In this document: positions 1 through 6,581 of the stretch, piece after piece
How the letters are laid out: each line of letters starts with the position of its first letter
Numbering within the stretch: position 1 is the first letter of the stretch
Origin: CAZFCK01 sp964517355
GTDB lineage: Bacteria; Desulfobacterota; Desulfovibrionia; Desulfovibrionales; Desulfovibrionaceae
NCBI GenBank assembly: GCA_964517355.1
Contig: CAZFCK010000254.1
Coordinates: 1 to 6,581, forward strand
Reading direction: 5' to 3'
DNA length: 6,581 nt
Program-made: the position numbers and the translations under genes
The notes under the pieces: model-generated
The model's input: only the letters and a program-made list of their open reading frames with translations
What the model was told of the DNA's origin: nothing
Databases searched by the model: none

Positions 1-29
1 GCATCTAGCGCTTTTCAAGCGTGAGATGC
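1..29. repeat. Imperfect hairpin at left edge
   Basis: An inverted repeat pairs GCATCT (1-6) with AGATGC (24-29) and CGCTT (9-13) with AAGCG (17-21), leaving a 3-base loop and a 2 x 2 internal mismatch. No gene overlaps it. Bases 5-16 (CTAGCGCTTTTC) resemble CTAGCGCATTTTC at 6528-6540 near the other end of the window, so this may be one copy of a dispersed intergenic repeat. It may be cut by the window edge. Its function is unknown. Confidence 0.4.
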
Positions 30-60
30 TCTAGGGATGAAGATAGCAGCGCTGGGGGGT

Positions 61-100
61 CCGGGGGAGAGAACCTTTCTCCAGAAAGGTTTCCCCCCGG
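61..100. repeat. Long imperfect G/C-armed inverted repeat
   Basis: CCGGGGG (61-67) pairs with CCCCCGG (94-100). The inner arms AACCTTTC (72-79) and GAAAGGTT (84-91) pair perfectly around the loop TCCA, with small bulges at 68-71 and 92-93. No U-tract follows on either strand, so it is not a textbook intrinsic terminator. Its outer arm GGGGGAGA is shared with the hairpin at 156-191, suggesting two members of one repeat family. Likely roles are transcript end protection or termination; this is inference. Confidence 0.5.
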
Positions 101-155
101 AAAAACCTAACAAGTCTTTTTCCAAATTCTTAATTACATAATATTGAAGTGAGGG

Positions 156-191
156 TCGGGGGAGAAACTTAATAAAAAGTTTCTCCCCCGA
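156..191 (-). terminator. Perfect 15-bp inverted repeat after the activase gene, terminator-like
   Basis: Bases 156-170 pair without mismatch with 177-191; the arms are TCGGGGGAGAAACTT and its complement, around a 6-base AATAAA loop. It lies 23 bases beyond the activase stop codon on the minus strand, where an operon terminator is expected. There is no T-run after the stem on the minus strand, but the minus-strand loop region reads CTTTTTATT. An alternative small fold (GGGG/CCCC, 185-197) would put that U-rich stretch a few bases downstream. Simultaneous termination or 3'-end stabilisation is the likely role. Confidence 0.5.
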
Positions 192-214
192 AAGGGGAAT
201 CACATCTTGCCGTA

Positions 215-991
215 TTACCGCAGGCGTGCGGCCCAGATGGCCGCGCCGAGCGCGCCGTTCATATCCGGCTCATCCGAGACGAGCAGTTTTTCCTGCGCCG
301 CGCCGTTCAGCCTTGCGGCCAGCAATGCGCGCACGCACGGATTGCGCGCCACGCCCCCGGCGAAGACCAGGGGGTATTCCAGGCCGACGCGGCCCAGCAT
401 GTTCACGGTGCGTTTGACAATGGCTTCATGCAGGCCCAGTGCGATATTTTGGGGGCGTTCGCCCCTGGCCATGAGCGAGGTGGCCTCGGTTTCGGCGAAC
501 ACCGTGCACATGCTCGTGATCTGCGGCGCGTTGTCGCCTTCCAAGGCGTAGTCTCCGAAGCGTTCCACCGGTATCTGGAACACGCCCGCGGTATATTCCA
601 GGAATTTTCCCGTTCCCGCGGCGCAGCGGTCGTTCATTTCGAAACGCCCCACTTTGCCGTGGGGCAAGAGGGAAATGGCTTTTGTGTCCTGACCGCCGAT
701 ATCCAGCACGGTGCGGGCCTGGGGGAACAGGGTCCAGGCGCCAAGGGCGTGGGCCTTGATCTCGGTGATGCATTCCAGCCGCATGCCGAGTTCGAGGCGC
801 TCCACGAGCTTGCGGCCGTAGCCCGTGGCCACAAGGGCGGTGGGGCGTTCGCCGCGCAACAGCTCGCGGCATTGCGCCAGGGGATCGAAGGTCGTGGGCA
901 GCCGCCGGCTCTCCAGAACCTTGTCTTCGCCCCAAAGCACCAGCTCTATGGAGCGCGAACCTATGTCCAATCCTGCGCAGAAACCGCCCAT
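215..991 (-). CDS. Acyl-CoA dehydratase activase-type ATPase (BadF/BadG/BcrA/BcrD family; HgdC/YjiL-like)
   Basis: A 258-residue cytoplasmic ATPase of the ASKHA fold. Family members are homodimers sharing one [4Fe-4S] cluster; ATP hydrolysis drives low-potential electron transfer to a partner iron-sulfur enzyme. Visible motifs are the N-terminal phosphate loop GLDIGSRSIEL (about 7-17), DIGGQDTKAI (97-106), NDRCAAGTGKF with Cys123 (120-130), MCTVFAETEA with Cys162 (161-170), and the adenosine-binding AGGVARN (211-217). Cys123 and Cys162 fit the two cluster ligands known per subunit in HgdC. The length is normal (about 255-270). The ATG start lies 2 bases after the upstream gene's TAA with no clear Shine-Dalgarno, so translational coupling is likely. 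It is immediately downstream of its presumed partner (994-2283). The family call is firm; the exact partner reaction is inferred from the neighbour. Confidence 0.94.
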   Translation of the reverse strand: MGGFCAGLDIGSRSIELVLWGEDKVLESRRLPTTFDPLAQCRELLRGERPTALVATGYGRKLVERLELGMRLECITEIKAHALGAWTLFPQARTVLDIGGQDTKAISLLPHGKVGRFEMNDRCAAGTGKFLEYTAGVFQIPVERFGDYALEGDNAPQITSMCTVFAETEATSLMARGERPQNIALGLHEAIVKRTVNMLGRVGLEYPLVFAGGVARNPCVRALLAARLNGAAQEKLLVSDEPDMNGALGAAIWAARLR

Positions 992-993
992 GG

Positions 994-2283
994 TTAGCGC
1001 AGGGTCTCGATAAAGGCTTCTATGCGGGTCTTGAGTTGTTCCACGTCCTCCAGGCCGTAGTCCGTCTCGATGGCCAGCATGGGCACGCCCTGCTCCCGCA
1101 AGGCCTTGTCCACCTTGAAGGCTTCGTGGGCATAGGGCTGGCAGAACAGCAGGGAGTAATGGATCACGCCGTGGGCGTCGAGTTCCTTGGCCATGCGCGT
1201 CACGTTGTCCAGGCGTTCGTTGTTGGGGGTGAAGCAGGCGCAGTCGATTTTCATGTAGCGCTCCGCAAGCAGATCCAGCAGCGCATCGACCGTGTCGGCT
1301 TTGGCCACGGCCTCTTCGTCCACCAGGTCGCGGGTGTTGCGGGAGCCGATGCAGCTCTCCTCGCCAACGATGATCGCGCCGGAACTTTCCACGATATAGG
1401 GCAGCTTCCAGTTGGGCACGGCCATGGGGCAGCCGGAAAGCAAGAGGCGGGGCGTATCCGCGGGGGCGACTCCTTCGCCCTTATTGATGCGCTCTTCCAT
1501 CTCGTCGCACAGTTCATGCACTTTTGCGGCGAAGCGCACCGGGTCCTCATAGAAACTGATTTGATTGATGAGCAGGGCGTCGCGGCCTGAGATGGGCGCT
1601 GGATTGGCCTTGCGCAATTCGTTGAGGCGCTGGATGGCCTTGCGTTTGCCGTTGATCAGGGCGATGGAGCGCTTGAGGTCTTCCACGGTGATGGCGTTTC
1701 CCGTGAATTCCTCAAGCTTGTCTTTGTAGCGCCCGAGTTCCGCGCGAAACAGCTCAAGGTCGCCGGCGTTCTTTTGTTGCGGCACTTCCATCACATACAT
1801 GTTCACATGTTCGGCAAAAGGTTCATAGGCCTTTTTCTTGCCGTCGCATGTGGTTTCGCCCACCACCATGTCGCAGCTTTCAGTGAAGGGGCACAGCTTG
1901 GCGAGTTTGAAGCCGATGAAGGACTTGATAAGCGCGCAGGTGTTGCGCGGCACCAGGGTTTCCGCGGCTTCGGTTCCGGCTTCGGCTCCCGCGCAGAGCC
2001 CCACCTGGATGGCCTTGGCCGCGAAGGTGAGTTCTTCCGGGACGAAGACGCAAAAGCTGCCGATAATCTTGGCTCCCTGGGCCTTGGCTTCCTGCAGTTC
2101 CTTGATGCGCATGCCGTGGATTTCCGAGAGCACGAAATCCAGGTATTCGGCGCCTTGCAGGCGCCCCTGCTGTGAAAGGTAAATATCGCCGTAGAATTTT
2201 CCCAACACTTCGAGCAATGCGTCGTGCGCTGTAAGGTCCAGTTCGAGTTTTTCCCACATTTCCTTATACGGAGCTTCAGACAT
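994..2283 (-). CDS. 2-hydroxyacyl-CoA dehydratase subunit D family protein, probable double-cubane cluster protein
   Basis: A 429-residue soluble iron-sulfur protein of the HgdB/FldC/YjiM superfamily, with two Rossmann-like halves. Key stretches are GSFCVFVPEEL (Cys78), VGLCAG (Cys97), RNTC (Cys116), LCPFTESCD (Cys131, Cys137), ETTCDGKKK (Cys146), then LSGCPMAVPNWKLP (Cys285), GEESCIGSR (Cys311), DCACFTPNN (Cys348, Cys350) and LFCQPY (Cys381). The cysteines in both halves are candidate cluster ligands. Classic dehydratases need two different subunits; here there is one, at full length, followed at once by an activase. That pairing is typical of double-cubane cluster proteins, which carry an [Fe8S9]-type cluster and reduce small molecules such as acetylene in vitro; their natural substrate is unknown. 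No transmembrane segment or signal peptide is seen. The ATG at 2283 is set by a strong AGGAGG. An orphan HgdB-like dehydratase subunit is the alternative reading. Confidence 0.9.
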   Translation of the reverse strand: MSEAPYKEMWEKLELDLTAHDALLEVLGKFYGDIYLSQQGRLQGAEYLDFVLSEIHGMRIKELQEAKAQGAKIIGSFCVFVPEELTFAAKAIQVGLCAGAEAGTEAAETLVPRNTCALIKSFIGFKLAKLCPFTESCDMVVGETTCDGKKKAYEPFAEHVNMYVMEVPQQKNAGDLELFRAELGRYKDKLEEFTGNAITVEDLKRSIALINGKRKAIQRLNELRKANPAPISGRDALLINQISFYEDPVRFAAKVHELCDEMEERINKGEGVAPADTPRLLLSGCPMAVPNWKLPYIVESSGAIIVGEESCIGSRNTRDLVDEEAVAKADTVDALLDLLAERYMKIDCACFTPNNERLDNVTRMAKELDAHGVIHYSLLFCQPYAHEAFKVDKALREQGVPMLAIETDYGLEDVEQLKTRIEAFIETLR

Positions 2284-2286
2284 TGT

Positions 2287-2294
2287 CTCCTCCT
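2287..2294 (-). promoter_or_regulatory. Strong Shine-Dalgarno for the cluster-protein operon
   Basis: On the minus strand this reads AGGAGGAG, with the AGGAGG core ending 5 bases before the ATG at 2283-2281. It fixes the start of the 429-residue protein and predicts efficient translation of the operon's first gene. The second gene has no comparable site. Confidence 0.85.
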
Positions 2295-2306
2295 ACTGGT
2301 TGCGGT

Positions 2307-2335
2307 ATAATATCTATTTATAATTACCTTGTTAT
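2307..2335 (-). promoter_or_regulatory. Candidate sigma-70-like promoter for the minus-strand operon
   Basis: On the minus strand ATAACA (2335-2330, 4 of 6 to TTGACA) is followed after 17 bases by TATTAT (2312-2307, 5 of 6 to TATAAT). The spacer is very AT-rich compared with its surroundings. Transcription would begin near 2300, giving a leader of under 25 bases that just includes the Shine-Dalgarno. AT-rich DNA throws up such matches by chance, so confidence is low. Confidence 0.3.
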
Positions 2336-2374
2336 GGCGAAGAAGAGAAATTTATGGTTGCGATGGAAACGTCT

Positions 2375-2404
2375 TTGATGGATAGGGAACGGCAATGGTA
2401 TGAT
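2375..2404 (+). promoter_or_regulatory. Candidate sigma-70-like promoter for the hybrid kinase
   Basis: TTGATG (2375-2380, 4 of 6 to consensus) and TATGAT (2399-2404, 5 of 6) are separated by 18 bases and followed by AAAAAC. Transcription would start near 2411, leaving a leader of about 200 bases before the kinase start. It is the best match seen on this strand upstream of the gene, but is unproven. Confidence 0.35.
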
Positions 2405-2612
2405 AAAAACGGCATCTCGCGTAGTTCCCGGGGGCGAGTCCGCGACGCTGCGGTGACGGAACGGGATGCAGTGGAAAGAGAGACAATCAGGGCGTAAGCT
2501 TGTAAGGAACGAGTGAAAGAACACAGCCCGGCGGACTGTTCCCGGGCGTCAGGCGCGATTTGCAGGGGAACTTGCTTTCCTCGTTTTGATGATGAGCCGA
2601 ACAAGGCCGGTT

Positions 2613-5639
<3,027 letters not shown>

Positions 5640-5709
5640 GCCCGTTCATTACCTTGATTTTTACCGGAAAGTCATGGACAATGTTTGAAAAGAAACCGAT
5701 CTGACCAAC

Positions 5710-6201
5710 ATGATACAAGAAAAATCGAAAAGGCGCCGCAAGATCGACATGGCCGTGCTGACCATTGTGCTTATCATGTTCTGCACATTAATCGCTTTTT
5801 TTTACTTTGTGCAGCATTCCAGAGTGAAGAGCGATCCCAAGTATCGCGAAGTCAAGGCCGCAGTGGGACCGCAGTTCGATAAGATCGTCAAATATATAGA
5901 ATATCTTGACCGCAGCTCCTCCGGGACGGGGTCTGCTTCGAAAAAAGAGATGCAGGAAGCTGCCAGCCGCAAAGAGGGGCAGTTCCGTTTCAGTTTGGCC
6001 AACATGGGCTCGTACAACGGAGAAATCGCCTATTGCCTGGTGGCGGAAAATGTCGTCAACAAAGGCCGCGCCTACCACTCTTCCGTTATCGTGAATGACC
6101 CCACCTGGGATGGCAAACGCAGCTATCATCATTACGTTACAGGCAAGGAACCGGCTCCGGACCTGGGCGGCCCCTGTAATGAACAGGTTATTCGCCGCTG
6201 A
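5710..6201 (+). CDS. Small single-pass membrane-anchored protein, unrecognised
   Basis: A 163-residue protein I cannot assign to a family. It opens with a basic stretch (KSKRRRK, 5-11) and one hydrophobic segment (about 14-34, AVLTIVLIMFCTLIAFFYFV), with no signal-peptidase site, so it should be an N-in anchor with residues 35-163 outside the cytoplasmic membrane. A Ser/Gly/Lys-rich linker (69-80) precedes a compact C-terminal part with FRFSLANMGSYNGEIAYCLVAEN, a Trp/Tyr/His-rich stretch and GGPC. Cys109 and Cys156 could form a disulfide if exported. It starts 70 bases after the kinase stop with no evident terminator between, so co-transcription is possible. The ribosome site is weak. An ATG at 5749 (residue 14) is an alternative start but would remove the basic flank. 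Coding potential is supported by sensible composition over the whole frame. Confidence 0.75.
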   Translation: MIQEKSKRRRKIDMAVLTIVLIMFCTLIAFFYFVQHSRVKSDPKYREVKAAVGPQFDKIVKYIEYLDRSSSGTGSASKKEMQEAASRKEGQFRFSLANMGSYNGEIAYCLVAENVVNKGRAYHSSVIVNDPTWDGKRSYHHYVTGKEPAPDLGGPCNEQVIRR

Positions 6202-6224
6202 CCCCTCAAGATAAAAAAGAAAGT

Positions 6225-6319
6225 GCGAGAGGGGAAAACCTAGCTCTGCTGTCGCCATCCGTAAGGCGCGAAACGACCGCGCCTAACGGCTGCCGCTAAC
6301 AAAGGGTTTCCCCTCCCGC
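6225..6319. repeat. Nested three-helix inverted-repeat structure
   Basis: The outer helix pairs 6225-6240 with 6304-6319 at 14 of 16 positions, with a GGGGAAA/TTTCCCC core. A middle helix pairs TAGC (6241-6244) with GCTA (6295-6298). The inner hairpin pairs 6259-6270 with 6278-6289 at 11 of 12 positions around the 7-base loop AAACGAC. Unpaired segments are 6245-6258, 6290-6294 and 6299-6303. It begins 24 bases after the small membrane protein gene. It could be a structured RNA, a complex terminator for the kinase transcript, or a small dispersed mobile repeat. No U-tract directly follows it. Confidence 0.5.
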
Positions 6320-6486
6320 GTTCTCCCCTGCCATTTGGATTTTTATAAAAAAACATAAATGAAAGAGTCTTTTTTCCGGCGTCCAGGGGCCTCTCCCGGT
6401 CGTCGTGCGGGCGCGATACACCTCGACTTTATTCTTTTTTTTCTTTGAGTCCGGACGTCGTAACGGTAATAGTGTCATCTCAGGGG

Positions 6487-6498
6487 GGGGCGAACCCC
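6487..6498. repeat. Short G4/C4 hairpin next to a G8 run
   Basis: GGGG (6487-6490), the tail of an eight-G run that starts at 6483, pairs with CCCC (6495-6498) around CGAA. It is short and may be incidental, but abuts the longer hairpin at 6499-6527. Confidence 0.3.
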
Positions 6499-6527
6499 GG
6501 CATAGGCCATTGTCACGGTCCTATGCC
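6499..6527. repeat. Perfect 8-bp inverted repeat
   Basis: GGCATAGG (6499-6506) pairs exactly with CCTATGCC (6520-6527), leaving a 13-base loop. It sits directly between the G4/C4 hairpin and the CTAGCGCATTTTC motif at 6528-6540. No T-run follows, so it is not an obvious terminator; it could be a protein-binding dyad or part of a repeat element. Confidence 0.4.
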
Positions 6528-6555
6528 CTAGCGCATTTTCGCCTTGAAATAAGGC
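6528..6555. repeat. Edge motif plus small hairpin, similar to the left edge of the window
   Basis: CTAGCGCATTTTC (6528-6540) matches CTAGCGCTTTTC at 5-16 with one base missing, and is followed by a GCCTT/AAGGC hairpin (6541-6545 with 6551-6555, loop GAAAT). Both copies are intergenic and next to other inverted repeats. A dispersed repeat is the likely reading; chance similarity over 13 bases cannot be ruled out. Confidence 0.3.
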
Positions 6556-6581
6556 TCTCCCCTGAAACAATTTCCAATTGT

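Larger units (their letters stand above)
2284..2612. other. Divergent intergenic control region
   Basis: About 330 bases separate the starts of the minus-strand operon and the plus-strand kinase. The left third (2300-2360) is AT-rich and holds the candidate promoter for the minus operon; 2375-2404 holds one for the kinase. The rest would be a kinase leader of about 200 bases with GC-rich potential stems, for example GCCCGG (2526-2531) with CCGGGC (2542-2547). Minus-strand open frames here (2324-2524, 2332-2604) have low-complexity, Ser/Phe-rich translations and lack ribosome sites, so I do not call them genes. I found no clear dyad operator for a known regulator. Confidence 0.5.
6202..6581. 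other. Gene-free region rich in inverted repeats
   Basis: No convincing gene lies in these 380 bases. The only notable open frame (minus strand, 6478-6296) has a low-complexity Lys/Arg/Thr-rich translation and no ribosome site. The region holds a nested structure (6225-6319), an AT-rich segment with the palindrome TTTTTATAAAAA (6340-6351), T-runs at 6370-6375 and 6435-6442, a run of eight G (6483-6490), and hairpins at 6487-6498, 6499-6527 and 6541-6555. The AT-rich stretch could serve a promoter for a gene outside the window. Confidence 0.55.

Noticed and set aside
61..191. Possible CRISPR-like repetition from the two similar hairpins
   Set aside because: There are only two copies, their inner sequences differ, spacing is not that of an array, and no cas gene is present.
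428..997. Plus-strand open frame of 189 codons opposite the activase gene
   Set aside because: It mirrors a gene with clear family motifs on the other strand, has no recognisable domain, and arises from GC-biased third positions.
1036..1590. Plus-strand open frame of 184 codons opposite the cluster-protein gene
   Set aside because: Shadow of the minus-strand gene; His- and Val-rich composition typical of antisense frames.
5681..5704. Seven-residue frame (MFEKKPI) just before the small membrane gene, possible leader peptide
   Set aside because: No run of regulatory codons, no attenuator hairpin after it, and no convincing ribosome site.
6259..6303. Resemblance to an integron attC site (GCCTAAC and GCTAAC near an imperfect hairpin)
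   Set aside because: The paired GTTRRRY-type end is missing at the right place, there is no integrase or cassette array, and the helices are simple complementary stems lacking attC extrahelical-base geometry as far as I can see.
6296..6478. Minus-strand open frame of 60 codons in the right intergenic region
   Set aside because: Low-complexity Lys/Arg/Thr translation over T-rich DNA, no ribosome site, and it cuts across the inverted-repeat structure.

Overview
The window looks like chromosomal DNA from an anaerobic, moderately GC-rich bacterium. My best guess is a sulfate reducer of the Desulfovibrio type. This is inference: it rests on the oxygen-sensitive Fe-S enzyme pair, the large sensor kinase, and G/C-armed hairpins of the form GGGGGAGA...TCTCCCCC between genes, which I associate with that group. 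No rRNA, tRNA, CRISPR, transposase, integrase or phage gene was seen.

Layout. Positions 1-214 hold no gene but carry three hairpins. On the minus strand, 2283-994 and then 991-215 form a tight two-gene operon. Its first gene is a single-subunit protein of the 2-hydroxyacyl-CoA dehydratase D-component / double-cubane cluster protein (DCCP) type. Its second gene, starting 2 bases after the first stop, is the matching ATP-dependent activase/reductase. Positions 2284-2612 are a divergent control region with a strong Shine-Dalgarno for the minus operon and a candidate promoter for each direction. On the plus strand, 2613-5639 encodes a roughly 1,000-residue tripartite hybrid histidine kinase: two membrane segments around a Cache-like periplasmic sensor with four cysteines, then PAS, HisKA, HATPase, receiver and HPt domains. 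Seventy bases later, 5710-6201 encodes a small unrecognised protein with one N-terminal membrane anchor. Positions 6202-6581 have no gene but are rich in inverted repeats, including a nested 95-base structure at 6225-6319.

How the parts may work together. The activase should use ATP to push low-potential electrons into the iron-sulfur cluster of its partner. The absence of a second dehydratase subunit, CoA-transferase or acyl-CoA dehydrogenase favours a DCCP-type reductase of unknown physiological substrate over a classic amino-acid fermentation dehydratase. The divergent kinase could regulate this operon or something elsewhere. No response regulator lies in the window, so its output target cannot be read here. 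The most interesting items are the DCCP/activase pair beside a cysteine-bearing sensor kinase, and the structured non-coding block near the right end.
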